From NCBI RefSeq assembly GCF_003352045.1, contig NZ_CP025815.1, positions 1,240,001 to 1,304,000 on the forward strand: DNA of 64,000 nt, in the 5' to 3' direction. The notes beneath the pieces were generated by a model that did not search any database, was not told where the DNA came from, and saw only the letters and a program-made list of their open reading frames with translations. Source of the stretch: Sulfitobacter sp. JL08 (GTDB lineage Bacteria; Pseudomonadota; Alphaproteobacteria; Rhodobacterales; Rhodobacteraceae). Shown here piece after piece: positions 46,572 through 57,300 of this stretch (position 1 is its first letter; the number at the start of each line of letters is the position of its first letter). A program made the position numbers and the translations under genes.

Positions 46572-48986
46572 TCAGGCCGCGCGCGGTGCTAGCGTTGGGT
46601 TCTCAGTCTCGAACGCCTCCCATTGCAGATGGCCGCAATAGCGCTGCGACAGCTGTCCGGAACCGTCCATAAGAAACAGGTGAAGCCAGCGGTTGTCGAA
46701 CAGGGCGCGTACATTTGGGTGGCGGGCCAGAATATCACTCACGGCATCGGCTGGCGCTTCGATGCAAACCGAAAGACGCAGCGGATCGTGGGCAAAGCCG
46801 GTTCCGTCATGCACCGATTGCCATGGCAATCCGGACCGCAGCACCCCGCCGTTGCCTTCGACAACGCCAACGCCTCCGGTCACGTTGTGCAACAGCTTGT
46901 TACCGGCTCCGAAGACATCGGGTGCCACCACCGATCCGTAATATTGCAGGCTGATCCAGCTGGCCACCACAACGGGGGCGGTCAGGATCAGTTCCAAAAC
47001 ACCAAATCCATCGTCTTTTTCCCAGTTGTAGTCGTGCAGGAACGCACGACCGCCTAACCCCTTGCCACGGGTGCGTGCCCTTGGGGCGGCGATGAACGCA
47101 TTGCATCCGGCCAGCGCCCATTCGGGGCGGGTTTCGGCCCAGTCGGTGCTGCGGCCTGGAACATCGGCGCCATTTGCCGCGCGCGGCAGGCGGACAGCGC
47201 GTTCCGTTCGCGCGATTTTGCCCGCCGCAGCCAGCCAGCCTTCGGTCTTGGCAATCAGCGACATGTGGGCGCGATGTGCAAGATCGGATGTGAACAGGGT
47301 CACCGCATCGGTGGTTGTATCGTGCAAGGCACCCAGAAACACCGTGTCTTTGGGGATTTCGATGCCGTCTTGCGCCAGACCTGTGCGCACCTCGGTGTCG
47401 TTCAGCAATCCGGCCAGAAGCCTTGCGTTGACATCGCCGGCATACCCGCCGCACGCCCCGCAATGCAGCGCGCTGGCATGGGGGTTGTTCACCACGTTCG
47501 CGCCATGGCCCACCAGCAGGACAAGCGGTGCAAAACCTGTTGTCATCGACATTGCGCGCAGGATCGTGGCTGCCGCCGCGATTCTGTCAGCCAGTGGCAG
47601 GGCATCGTCCAGATGCGGTTGATGCGGATCGATGGACGATGAATGCGGCAGCCCAAGCGCGTCGCGCACCAGTTTGCCAGCATAAACCGGGCCTGTCGCC
47701 TCGACAAAGGCAAAGGAAGACACCGCCGCCAGTTTAAACCGACCCCAGGCCCGCGATGTGCGCGCCGAAAGACGCGCTGATTGATCCGCAGCTTTTGTCT
47801 GGGCGCGGGTAGACGTGCTGGTCAGCCCCGGATTCAACAGGACGGGCAGGCGGTTTTCATCGACATCTGATGCGAACGAGCGGTGTGCCGGTGTCAGGCC
47901 GAAAAATCCGGCAAAACCCAGCGTCTGAATATTGGGATCAAGCGACTCCAATGCCCGTCTGAACACTTCCGACCGCACGTCGATGCAAAACGCAGCCTGA
48001 AGACCGGGGCGGCCCTCCGGTGTGTCCTGACCGGTCTTTGCCAGCGTGCTGGCCAATTTGCGCTGGGCTGCGTGTTCTGCAGCGTCCTGCAAAACCGTTG
48101 TCGCGATCTGCGTTGCAGACGCGACCGGCGGTGTGGCGTGGGCCGCGCAGATGTCGGACCAAAGCGGCGCGATCTGCGGTTTGTACTGGTCAAACAGCGC
48201 CTTTTCCCAGATCAGCCGGATTGTCAGCAGATCTGTGGTAATGGCATCGGTTGTGCCAGCCAGTTCGGCCTGCCACAATTTTTGGCGCGCCAGTTGCGAC
48301 CATCCGCCCAGACCCAGCAGAAGCTGGTGAAAATAGGTGGGCGCCGCAGCGGGTGTCAGTGCAATGGTATCGCAAGCCAGTGGCAAGGCGGTTCTGGCAC
48401 GGGCAGGCATCGCAGCCACAGTGGCGGAAAACCCTGCCAAACCGGTGATTTCCGGGGTCAGGTCGCGGCTTGCAAAGATCTGCCAGCTTTCAAACGCCCC
48501 GCGACCGGGCGTGGCCTGCCACAACGCCTGACCGGTATCGAAATATCCCGCCGCCCATGCGCCGAACCGTTCCTCGATCAGGCCGGGCCAGTCGATGCCG
48601 GATAATTTTGCCGCAAGATGCGCAACGGTTGGCAAGGCGGTGACAGCGTCATCCTCCGCAGCCGCAACGGCTTTCAACGCATCCAGAGTTTCGGGCGCGC
48701 CAGACGGCGCCCGTGCCAGTGACGCCGCCAGATCCTGATCTGTGATCGTGCCATCTGCAATCCGCGCCTGATACCAACTGTGCGGCATCGTGACCGACAT
48801 GCCTGCCACCCGGCCCATCAAAGCGGCAACATCGGCCAGCGACTGGTCTGTCTGGCCAAGAAACGGATTGACGGCCACGGAGGAAGACAAGGGCCAAAGC
48901 GGCGGGATGGCGCGGCTTGCCGCTTCCGAGGCCGCATGAAGTTCAAGGTGCAGACCGGACGTGCCGCCATGTGTTTCGGGTTTCAT
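46572..48986 (-). CDS. dabA: DabA: inorganic carbon uptake protein (DUF2309)
   Basis: 804 residues from the ATG at 48986, whose ATGA overlaps the dabB stop; the longer frame is inside dabB. The zinc site of DabA, a beta-carbonic-anhydrase-like protein, is readable: Cys334 and Asp336 in FCIDVRSE, His494 in [10 protein letters not shown], Cys509 in LHCGACGGY. The 15-residue His-Cys spacing equals that of Halothiobacillus DabA. With DabB it hydrates CO2 vectorially, using an ion gradient, to accumulate bicarbonate. No RuBisCO in the window, so it may serve anaplerosis at low CO2. Confidence 0.92.
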   Translation of the reverse strand: MKPETHGGTSGLHLELHAASEAASRAIPPLWPLSSSVAVNPFLGQTDQSLADVAALMGRVAGMSVTMPHSWYQARIADGTITDQDLAASLARAPSGAPETLDALKAVAAAEDDAVTALPTVAHLAAKLSGIDWPGLIEERFGAWAAGYFDTGQALWQATPGRGAFESWQIFASRDLTPEITGLAGFSATVAAMPARARTALPLACDTIALTPAAAPTYFHQLLLGLGGWSQLARQKLWQAELAGTTDAITTDLLTIRLIWEKALFDQYKPQIAPLWSDICAAHATPPVASATQIATTVLQDAAEHAAQRKLASTLAKTGQDTPEGRPGLQAAFCIDVRSEVFRRALESLDPNIQTLGFAGFFGLTPAHRSFASDVDENRLPVLLNPGLTSTSTRAQTKAADQSARLSARTSRAWGRFKLAAVSSFAFVEATGPVYAGKLVRDALGLPHSSSIDPHQPHLDDALPLADRIAAAATILRAMSMTTGFAPLVLLVGHGANVVNNPHASALHCGACGGYAGDVNARLLAGLLNDTEVRTGLAQDGIEIPKDTVFLGALHDTTTDAVTLFTSDLAHRAHMSLIAKTEGWLAAAGKIARTERAVRLPRAANGADVPGRSTDWAETRPEWALAGCNAFIAAPRARTRGKGLGGRAFLHDYNWEKDDGFGVLELILTAPVVVASWISLQYYGSVVAPDVFGAGNKLLHNVTGGVGVVEGNGGVLRSGLPWQSVHDGTGFAHDPLRLSVCIEAPADAVSDILARHPNVRALFDNRWLHLFLMDGSGQLSQRYCGHLQWEAFETENPTLAPRAA

Positions 48987-50572
48987 TTTGTGGCTCCTTT
49001 TTTGAAAGTTGTGTACCGCGACCAGCCGTTCAAAAGGCGGTCTTCGATGGCATTGATGTAAAGACCATTGGACAGGTGGATGCGCAGGCCCTGCGCCGCA
49101 GGGTGATGCGACCAAAGCGGCAATGTCGCCTGGGCCAGCGCCACCATGCCAAAGCTGAACAGCGCCAGCAGGATCAGCGCCCATTCCAAAGCACCGGGCG
49201 CCGGTGTCGGCGGCAAGGTAGCTGATGTGATCCACTCTGACCCGCGTTGCAGCGCCACATAGCTGACAGCGGCGACAAAAGACAGGAATGCCGTGCGGCG
49301 GGTCAGGGCGCGCGGTGCGGCATCGGCCAGGCCCTGCGCCAGCAAATAGGCCACGCCAAAGATCAGGATCGCCCCCAGCGCCACCGCTTGCGGTGATTTG
49401 GCCCCCAGCCCGAAAATCCAGCCGGACGTGATGTAGACAACGCCGTAAATGGCGATGGCAAGGCCGAACGCCCGCGCCACTGCGCGCAGATCAGGCACCG
49501 CTACCGGGCCGGGTTTGCGTATGACTGCAACCCGTTCAACCGCGCCGCCCGCAGACAGAAAGGCGTGCGCCTTGTAAAGCGAATGGGCCACGATATGCAA
49601 AAGTGCCAACGGGAACAGCGCAAGGCCGCATTGCAGGATCATGAACCCCATCTGCGCAACGGTTGACCACGCCAGCGAAGCCTTGACCGTAGGTTGCGTC
49701 AGCATGACAAGCCCGCCGAACAGGGCGGTGAACCCGCCCACCATCACCAGCACCGCCAAAATCAGAGGCGACAGCAGCAGCACATCGGCAAACCGGATCA
49801 ACAGAAACCCGCCGCCGTTGATCACGCCTGCGTGTAACAGGGCCGACACAGGTGTCGGGGCCTCCATCACTTCGGTCAGCCAGCCGTGGGTTGGAAATTG
49901 TGCAGATTTCAGAAGCGCCGCAAGGGCGATCAGAGCCGCAGCACCCGCCGCCAGAGCACCGCCTTCGCCCAGCCGTGCGGCCGCCAGAATATCCGAAATG
50001 CGGGTGGTGCCATAGGCAGCGACCAGCATCAGCGCCGCGGTGATCAGCGCAGCATCGCCGGCACGCGCTGTGACGAATTTCTTGTAGGCGGCACGCTGTG
50101 CGGCCACGCGCCCCGGATAGAACAGCAACAGGCGATGCAGGCACAGGCTTGTCACGATCCATGCGCCGATGAACTGGATCAGGTTGCCGGACTGCACCAG
50201 CAGCAGCACTGCAGCCAGGGTACCCGCCAGCCAGATGGTAAAATCGGTCTGGCGGTGTTCGCCGTCCAGATAGGTCCGCGCATAGCGCATCACGACCCAG
50301 CCGATAAAGGCCACCAGACCCAGAATCGTCACGCTGATGACGTCCAGCCGCGATGACAGCCCCACGCCGGCCAGTCCGAAAAGCGGGCTGTCGCCTGCGC
50401 CTTTGCCCAGCAGAACAGCCAGCGAAAGCACACTGACGGCCAGCGCGGCAACGGCTGCCGCTTCACCGATCAACGCGCCGTGGCGGGGCAGGGTATCCCG
50501 CCGCAGATGCAGCCAGAGGGCAGCACCGAAAAGCGCGGCAGGGGCAAGAAGGGGCACGGTGTAGATCAGCAT
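48983..50572 (-). CDS. dabB: DabB: NuoL/antiporter-like membrane subunit
   Basis: 529 residues from the ATG at 50572 (TTGGAG upstream; a TTG 12 bp earlier is the only alternative). Some fourteen hydrophobic helices with the proton-pumping-subunit core, seen in [29 protein letters not shown] (positions near 225-255) and in the following Lys/His-containing helices. This is the NuoL/MrpA fold used by DabB to couple ion flow to DabA. Lies 4 bp into dabA. Confidence 0.9.
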   Translation of the reverse strand: MLIYTVPLLAPAALFGAALWLHLRRDTLPRHGALIGEAAAVAALAVSVLSLAVLLGKGAGDSPLFGLAGVGLSSRLDVISVTILGLVAFIGWVVMRYARTYLDGEHRQTDFTIWLAGTLAAVLLLVQSGNLIQFIGAWIVTSLCLHRLLLFYPGRVAAQRAAYKKFVTARAGDAALITAALMLVAAYGTTRISDILAAARLGEGGALAAGAAALIALAALLKSAQFPTHGWLTEVMEAPTPVSALLHAGVINGGGFLLIRFADVLLLSPLILAVLVMVGGFTALFGGLVMLTQPTVKASLAWSTVAQMGFMILQCGLALFPLALLHIVAHSLYKAHAFLSAGGAVERVAVIRKPGPVAVPDLRAVARAFGLAIAIYGVVYITSGWIFGLGAKSPQAVALGAILIFGVAYLLAQGLADAAPRALTRRTAFLSFVAAVSYVALQRGSEWITSATLPPTPAPGALEWALILLALFSFGMVALAQATLPLWSHHPAAQGLRIHLSNGLYINAIEDRLLNGWSRYTTFKKGATK

Positions 50573-50655
50573 CGGAAACTCCAACTGGGCAGGTCTGTTG
50601 TCCGGCGTGATACGCGCAGTGCTGATGTGAAATAAAATTCATTGTTCACAACGTT

Positions 50656-50676
50656 TCGTTCGTTTAAAGCGAACGA
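50656..50676. promoter_or_regulatory. Near-perfect palindrome at the start of the LysR gene beside dabBA
   Basis: Arms TCGTTCG and CGAACGA surround TTTAAAG; only one central pair fails. The dyad ends two bases before the ATG of the LysR gene and lies about 85 bp from the dabB start, in the divergent space, as expected for a shared autoregulatory operator. Confidence 0.5.
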
Positions 50677-50677
50677 T

Positions 50678-51568
50678 ATGCCCGATATGAACTTTAACCA
50701 TCTGCGCTATTTCTGGCAGGTCGCCCATGACGGCAACCTGACGCGCACCGCATCGCGCCTGAACCTGTCGCAATCGGCTGTTTCGGTGCAGATCCGCAAG
50801 CTTGAGGATCGGCTGGGCCATGCGTTGTTTGAACGGCGCGGGCGGCAATTGCATCTGACCGAGGCGGGGCGGATCACCCTTGATTACGCCGATACCATCT
50901 TTGGCGCGGGTCAGGATCTGATGGCAACGCTGAACCAAACCGGCAGCCCGCGTCAGGTCTTGCGTGTGGGCGCGCTGGCCACCTTGTCGCGTAATTTCCA
51001 GATCGAGTTTTTGCGCCCCCTGCTGGGGCAGGCGGATGTCGAACTTGTGCTGCGCTCGGGCACGTCGATGGAATTGCTGCAAGGGCTGGAAACCCTAAGC
51101 CTTGATGTGGTGCTGACCAATCGCGTGCCGGCACCCGATGCGATGACGGCCTTTATCGCGCATCCTGTGTCAGAACAGCCTGTCAGCGTGATCGGAACAC
51201 CGGCGCGGATCGGGCAGGCCGAAACATTGCAGGCGCTTTTGATGGGGCATCCGATCATCGTTCCGACCAAGGAAAGCCCGGTCAGAACCGGTTTTGACAC
51301 GTTGTGTGAACGGCTGGACATTTCACCGGTACTGGCCGCCGAAGTCGATGATATGGCGATGATGCGGCTGTTGGCGCGCGAAGATATCGGCCTTGCCGTT
51401 TTGCCGCCGATCGTTGTGAAAAACGAACTTGCGACCGGATTGTTGAAAGAGGCGGACCATCTTGTTGGCCTGACGGAAAGCTTTCATGCGGTGACGGTCA
51501 AGCGCAAGTTTCCCAACCCGTTGCTTGCGGGACTTCTGGCGCCGCCGCAAGCGGGCGTTGGTCTGTGA
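50678..51568 (+). CDS. LysR-family regulator divergent from dabBA (NhaR/CcmR-like)
   Basis: 296 residues from the ATG at 50678 (a second ATG is at 50687; the ribosome site is weak for both). HTH: FNHLRYFWQVAHDGNLTRTA, LNLSQSAVSVQIRKLE. The ligand domain is intact to PPIVVKNELATG. Divergent orientation to dabBA suggests it controls carbon uptake; similar arrangements exist for LysR regulators of CO2-concentrating genes. Confidence 0.88.
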   Translation: MPDMNFNHLRYFWQVAHDGNLTRTASRLNLSQSAVSVQIRKLEDRLGHALFERRGRQLHLTEAGRITLDYADTIFGAGQDLMATLNQTGSPRQVLRVGALATLSRNFQIEFLRPLLGQADVELVLRSGTSMELLQGLETLSLDVVLTNRVPAPDAMTAFIAHPVSEQPVSVIGTPARIGQAETLQALLMGHPIIVPTKESPVRTGFDTLCERLDISPVLAAEVDDMAMMRLLAREDIGLAVLPPIVVKNELATGLLKEADHLVGLTESFHAVTVKRKFPNPLLAGLLAPPQAGVGL

Positions 51569-51630
51569 AACCGCGCACTTGCCCTTGCCCGCAATAGACC
51601 CGTCGCGGCAGAGGTGATAATTCAGGGCGC

Positions 51631-52641
51631 ATGGGTACGATCACATCCCTTTTTGTACGCAAGGTGGTCCGCGCTGCCGGACAGGATATCGACCGTGCCG
51701 CTGTTCTGCGCTCTGTCGGGCTTGACCCTGATCGCCAGATCGACGTTGCAGAACGCATTACCGATATCGCCTATTACGAAATGCTGGAAACCATAGCGGC
51801 GCAGCTGGACGATGCCATCGCGTTCCCGTTGCGGGTTGGCCAGTCGATGCAGGCTGACGATTACGGCGCTTTCGGACTGGCCTGGAAAACCGCGCCAACG
51901 TTGCGCGGGTCGCTGGAACGGGCCGAACGCTATGCGCTGCTTTTGACCTCGGTCGCGGGGTATGAGGTTCGCGAAACGGATCGCGGTGCTTTTTTCAGAA
52001 CACACCGGTCAGGGGTACGCAGACTGGGCATGCGCCTGTCAAACGAGGCGACGCTGGCCAGTGTCACATCGATCATCCGGCAGGTGTCGCCCGCGCCGTT
52101 TACCCCGCTTGAGGTTCATTTCCAGCATCCGGCCCCGGCATCGGTTTCAGCCCACGAAACATATTTTGGCTGTCCGGTTCACTTTGGTTCGAACGCCGAT
52201 GAAATTCTGGTGTCGTCGGTTGATCTGGACCGGCCCAATCATCTTGGGGATCCAGCCGTTTCAAAATTTCTGGATGCGCATCTGCAATCCGAACTTGCCG
52301 CGCAAACCGGGCAGACATCATTTGAAGACGTGATGATGCGCAAGATTTCGGATGCCCTGAGCGAGGGTGTGCCACGGGCCGCCCGCATTGCAAAAGAAAT
52401 GGGCGTTAGCGAAAGAACCCTGCATCGCAGAGTGTCCCAGCATGGCACGTCCTTCCAGTCCGTATTGGAAAATGCGCAGCGTCGTCTGGCAGAAGGTCTT
52501 TTGGTTCAAAGCGAGCATTCCATTGCCGAAATCGCCTTTCTGACCGGATTTTCCGAACAAAGCGCGTTTACCCGTGCGTTCAAGCGCTGGGTGAACGACA
52601 CGCCTGCCGCCTTTCGTGAAACGCACGGGGCAAGCCGCTGA
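51631..52641 (+). CDS. AraC-family transcriptional regulator
   Basis: 336 residues. An N-terminal arabinose-binding-like domain of the OruR/ArgR type (about 20-200) and a C-terminal double HTH (RIAKEMGVSERTLHRRVSQH; EIAFLTGFSEQSAFTRAFKRW). It lies about 100 bp before the NmrA-like gene in the same direction, likely its regulator. Confidence 0.9.
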   Translation: MGTITSLFVRKVVRAAGQDIDRAAVLRSVGLDPDRQIDVAERITDIAYYEMLETIAAQLDDAIAFPLRVGQSMQADDYGAFGLAWKTAPTLRGSLERAERYALLLTSVAGYEVRETDRGAFFRTHRSGVRRLGMRLSNEATLASVTSIIRQVSPAPFTPLEVHFQHPAPASVSAHETYFGCPVHFGSNADEILVSSVDLDRPNHLGDPAVSKFLDAHLQSELAAQTGQTSFEDVMMRKISDALSEGVPRAARIAKEMGVSERTLHRRVSQHGTSFQSVLENAQRRLAEGLLVQSEHSIAEIAFLTGFSEQSAFTRAFKRWVNDTPAAFRETHGASR

Positions 52642-52743
52642 CACCGCGTCTGGCAGGATCGGTCAAACCACTGGCAGGCACGGTCAATACAAAAGACGGC
52701 ACTGCCCCGCATTCTGGCTGCATCATTCAAACACAGGAGATTT

Positions 52744-53574
52744 ATGATGCAGACCCAACCCATTCTTGTGATCGGCGCCAACGGCAAGACCGGAAGCCGG
52801 ATCGCCAATATTTTGTCAACGCGCGGTTTTGATGTGCGCAAAGGCACACGCAATGCAACCATCCCGTTCGATTGGGATGACGAAACCACATGGGCGCCTG
52901 CGCTGGAAGGTGTCGCAGCGGCCTATGTTTCGTATTTTCCCGATCTGGCCTTTCCCGGTGCCGACGACAAGATCGCAGCCCTGTCGGCGCTGGCGAAATC
53001 CATCGGCACACAGCGGCTTGTTCTGCTGTCGGGGCGCGGTGAAACCCATGCTGAAACCTGTGAAAACATCATAGCCCGATCCGGTGTTGATTACACGCTG
53101 GTCCGCTGCGCGTGGTTTGCCCAGAACTTCAGCGAAGGTTATCTGCGTGATCCTGTTCTGGGCGGCGAGATTGCCTTGCCTGCCGGTGACGTCCGCGAAC
53201 CGATTGTCGATGTTGATGATATCGCCGAGGTGGCCGTTGCGGCCCTGACCGAAGATGGGCATTCCGGTGCTCTCTACGAAGTGACCGGCCCACGCCTTAT
53301 GCATTTTTCGCAGGCGGCGGTTGAACTTGCCGAAGCCGTTGGCAGACCGGTGCGCTACGTCCCCATTACACTTGCGCAATTCCACAGCGCCATGACCGAA
53401 ATCGGCGGTGCCTTTATTGCCGATGTGTTCACCCATGTCTGCAAAGAGGCGCTGGACGGGCGCAACGAATGGCTGGGGGATGGGGTGCAACGGGCATTGG
53501 GCCGCGCACCACGCGATTTCGCCGATTTTTGCAACAAGGCGGCGACGTCCGGTGCCTGGCAGGCGGCCGCCTGA
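52744..53574 (+). CDS. NmrA-like NAD(P)-binding protein
   Basis: 276 residues. Rossmann start VIGANGKTGSRIA (9-21) as in atypical short-chain dehydrogenases of the NmrA/QOR2 group. The middle has LLSGRGE and VDYTLVRCAWFAQNFSEG; no catalytic YxxxK. These proteins sense NAD(P) redox state or reduce quinones. AGGAGA precedes the ATG. Probably paired with the DUF1772 gene downstream. Confidence 0.85.
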   Translation: MMQTQPILVIGANGKTGSRIANILSTRGFDVRKGTRNATIPFDWDDETTWAPALEGVAAAYVSYFPDLAFPGADDKIAALSALAKSIGTQRLVLLSGRGETHAETCENIIARSGVDYTLVRCAWFAQNFSEGYLRDPVLGGEIALPAGDVREPIVDVDDIAEVAVAALTEDGHSGALYEVTGPRLMHFSQAAVELAEAVGRPVRYVPITLAQFHSAMTEIGGAFIADVFTHVCKEALDGRNEWLGDGVQRALGRAPRDFADFCNKAATSGAWQAAA

Positions 53575-53688
53575 CACCGGCCCGCGCCGGCGTTCACATC
53601 GCGATCTTTGATGAACCCTTGCGCATCCTGCCCGACAAGATCGGGGCAGGGTGCTCATACCGCGATCTTCAATTCGAAAGGAACAGAC

Positions 53689-54192
53689 ATGTCGTTTCCA
53701 TTTTTTATCCTGTGCCAGTTTTCCGTCATCGCCTTTGCGTTGCTTGGCGGTGTGTTTCTGGTGTTTTCAGATTTCATCATGCGCGCATTGGCGCGCACCA
53801 GCGGAGCGGGCGGGGCCGAAGCGATGCAGATCATCAATCGCGAAGTATTCCGGTCTGCCTTCATGGCCCTGTTTCTGGGCATGGTGCCCGTATCGCTGAT
53901 CATCGTGGTTTACAGCGTGCTTACCCTGAGCGGACCAATTGCAAACGTCACCATCGCGGCAGGTATCATCTATCTGGTCGCGGCCTTCGGCGTGACGATT
54001 GTGTTCAATGTCCCGCTGAACGAAACGCTGGACAAAATGGACAAGGACACAGAGGCCACCCGCTCTTTCTGGTCGGACACTTATGTTCCCAGATGGACGT
54101 TCTGGAACAGCGTCAGATCCATTGCCTGTGTGATTTCGTGCGGCCTGCTGCTGAGCGGATTGTCAATGACAGTGGCAAGTCATCCAATCTAG
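53689..54192 (+). CDS. DUF1772 (anthrone-oxygenase-like) membrane protein
   Basis: 167 residues from the ATG at 53689 (GAAAGGA upstream). Four hydrophobic helices; the conserved FSDFIMRALAR near the first helix and VPLNETLDKMD, then WSDTYVPRWTFWNSVR, match DUF1772. Some fungal relatives are anthrone oxygenases; bacterial ones are uncharacterised and often follow NmrA-like genes, as here. Confidence 0.83.
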   Translation: MSFPFFILCQFSVIAFALLGGVFLVFSDFIMRALARTSGAGGAEAMQIINREVFRSAFMALFLGMVPVSLIIVVYSVLTLSGPIANVTIAAGIIYLVAAFGVTIVFNVPLNETLDKMDKDTEATRSFWSDTYVPRWTFWNSVRSIACVISCGLLLSGLSMTVASHPI

Positions 54193-54333
54193 GCACGGGG
54201 GAAAACCTGCCGCATAGGCGCCTGTGCAAAAACAGATTTGCGCAGGCGGGTTTCATCGGTACAGTTGGCATAATTCCATTGGGGCCGATGCAATTGGGTG
54301 CGCGGCAAAACGGTTCGGGGCTGCCACGACATC

Positions 54334-57300
54334 ATGACAGCGAAAAAGACCCAGCCAGATACGACTGCCGAATTCGCGCAGAGACTCCAGTATCTGGAAC
54401 AGGAACTGAACGACCAGAAGGCGCGAACTGCGGCGGTTACGGACGTGTTGCGCAGTATCGAGATGTCTCAGGGCGACATCCAGCCGATCTTTGGCGCGAT
54501 TGCCAAAAGTGCCACCGAGCTGTGCAAGGCCAAGTTCTGCATGCTGTGGCGCTATGACGGAACAATGATCCATTACTGTGCCAGCCACGGGTTTTCTGAC
54601 GCATTCATGAAAACCTATCTGGCCAAATTCCCGATGGAGCCTGACGAATCCGGCATGGCCTATGCGGCGATCAAGGCAGGGCAGGTCTGTCATTTGCCAG
54701 ACGCGCACGCGGATACCTACTTTGACTACGAAACCGCCAAATTGCATGGCTACCAATATATGATCAGCCTCCCGATCCGGGCAGGTGGGCAGATATGGGG
54801 TGTCATGGTGCTGGCCTGGCCCAAGGGAGAGGCCCCGAGCGAAGCGGATATAGCCCTGCTTGAGACATTCGTGAGTCAGGCCGCCATTGCCATCCGGAAC
54901 GAACAGACATTTGCAGAAAAGCAGCACGCGCTGTCCCGCCAGACGGCCACGTCAGACATTCTGCGGGTTATCAGCAAATCCCCCACAGACACGCAACCGG
55001 TGCTGGATAGAATTGCAAAAACCGCCAAAGATCTCTGCAGGGCGCGATGGTGTATGCTGTTCCGCTATGACGGCGAAATGCTGCATCTTGATGCGCAGCA
55101 CGGATTCGATCCCGCTTTTCTTCAGGCGTTTAAAAACGAATTTCCATCGCCGGTACATGATAAATCAATGGTGGCTCAAGTTATCGCCACCGGTCAGCCT
55201 GCCCGCATAGACCACGCCATGACCACAGATTGGCTGGATCGTGATATGGCCCGCGAGAACAAGATTGATCAATCTGTTGCGGTTCCGATCGAATGCGCCG
55301 GGCGTATATGGGGCATTATTACGCTGGCTTGGCCGGATATGAAGGGTCAGCGCGAAGACGAGACTGAATTGCTGGAAACCTTTGCGGATCAGGCCGCAAT
55401 TGCCATCGAAAACACCCGCCAGTTTCGCGAAACCCAAGAGGCACTGGCGCGCGAAAAGGCGAATGCGGAAATCCTGCAGGTGATCAACGAGTCGACATCG
55501 GACTTGCAGCCTGTTTTTGATCTGGTGGTGCAGAAATCGGCCGAACTGTGCGGGGCAAAGTTCTGCGTTCTCGACCGCTACGATGGGGAATTGTACCATT
55601 TCTGCGCGCAGTACGGGTTTCCGCCGAAGACTGTCAAAAATCTGAAGTCTGACTATCCGTTCGTCGGCACACAGGGCCACCTTTCGCCGCGCGTGATCAA
55701 GAACGGCGATATCGCCCAAATTGCCGACGCCCAAACCGACAAGACCTATTTTTCACCAGAACTGGCCGAAAGAGTCGGATTCCGGCGGCTTTTGGGTGTG
55801 CCGATCCGGGCGAACGGGCGGGTCTGGGGCGCGATCAACCTGGGCTGGCCCGATGCCACACCGCCGCCGGCGGCGAATATCGAACTGGTGCAAAGCTTTG
55901 CCAATCAGGCCAGCATTGCCATCGAAAACGCGCGGTTGTTGCGCGAAACCCAAGACCGCACGGCCGAAGTGACCGAAGCGCTTGAACGTGAAACAGTCAC
56001 GACAGACATCCTGCGCGCCATCAGCCAATCCCCGACAAATGTGCAACCGGTGATCGACACGATCGTCAGCAGTGCGGCCCAGTTGATCGATTGCGATATG
56101 GCGATCTTCCATCTGCGGGATGGCGATCACTATTGGCCGGCGTCAGGGGCGCGGCGCGGCGGCGCGTTGATCACCGAAAAAATTCAGGAAGGCGCGCGCA
56201 AACTGGCCGCGCGCATTACCCCGGACGGTATACCGCTACAGCGACTGGCCCCGAACGAGAATTTCCCGTCGCGCGCTATAGTGACACGCGAAGTGCAGCA
56301 TATCATCGACTGGGAGAATTACGATCTGCCCCCCCACGAGGTGGAGCGCGGCAAACAATTCGGCATGAAAAGCGCGCTATACATTCCCCTTCTTCAGGGC
56401 GGAGAGTGTCTGGGATCGCTGGTTCTGGGCACATCCACAAGAACTGCGTTTACAGAGCAGGATATCGCGCTGGCGAAATCTTTCTGTGATCAGGCGATCA
56501 TTGCGCTGCGCAACACCCAACTGTTTATCGAGACGCAAGAAGCGCTGGAATACCAGACCGCGACGTCAGAGGTGCTGGATGTCATCTCGCGCTCGCCCAA
56601 CGAATTGCAGCCGGTTCTGGATACCATCCTCGAAGTCGCTTCGCGCCTTTGCAACCCGCAATACGCATATGTCGCGATGTTGAACCCGGAAGATCAACGC
56701 TACCACATGCAGGCGTCGCGCAATGTCACGGATGATTTCTTTGCCTATCTCAAGGCCAATCCGATTGAACCGGGGCACGGCACATGTACCGGGCGGACGG
56801 CGTTACTGGGCAAGACGGTCTATATCAGGGACACGGAAAACGACGACAGCTATCAATGGAAAGAGGCCGCGCATCGCGGCAATTTCCAGTCGACGGTCGG
56901 TGTGCCCCTGATCAAGGACGGGGTTGTCGTTGGCGTCATTTCCCTGGCTCACGGCAAAGCAGACGCGTTTCGCGCAAAACAGATCGCCCTGTTGGAGACC
57001 TTCGCAGCACAAGCCGTGATTGCGATCAGCAACGCCCGCCTGTTCGACGAGGTGCAGGCCCGCACCGCCGAAGTGACCGAGGCGCTGGAACAGCAACAGG
57101 CTTCGGCCGAAATTCTAAGCGTGATCAGCCAGTCTGTCGAAGACACGCAGCCGGTGTTCGAGAAGATCCTTGAATGCTGCAAAACACTGTTCGGCGGCGA
57201 AGAACTGGATGTGCTTCTGGTGGATGAACAGGGTCTTTTGCAGGTGGCGGCCTATGTCGGCAATCATCGTGAGGCTTTGTTGGAAACCTTTCCCGCCCCG

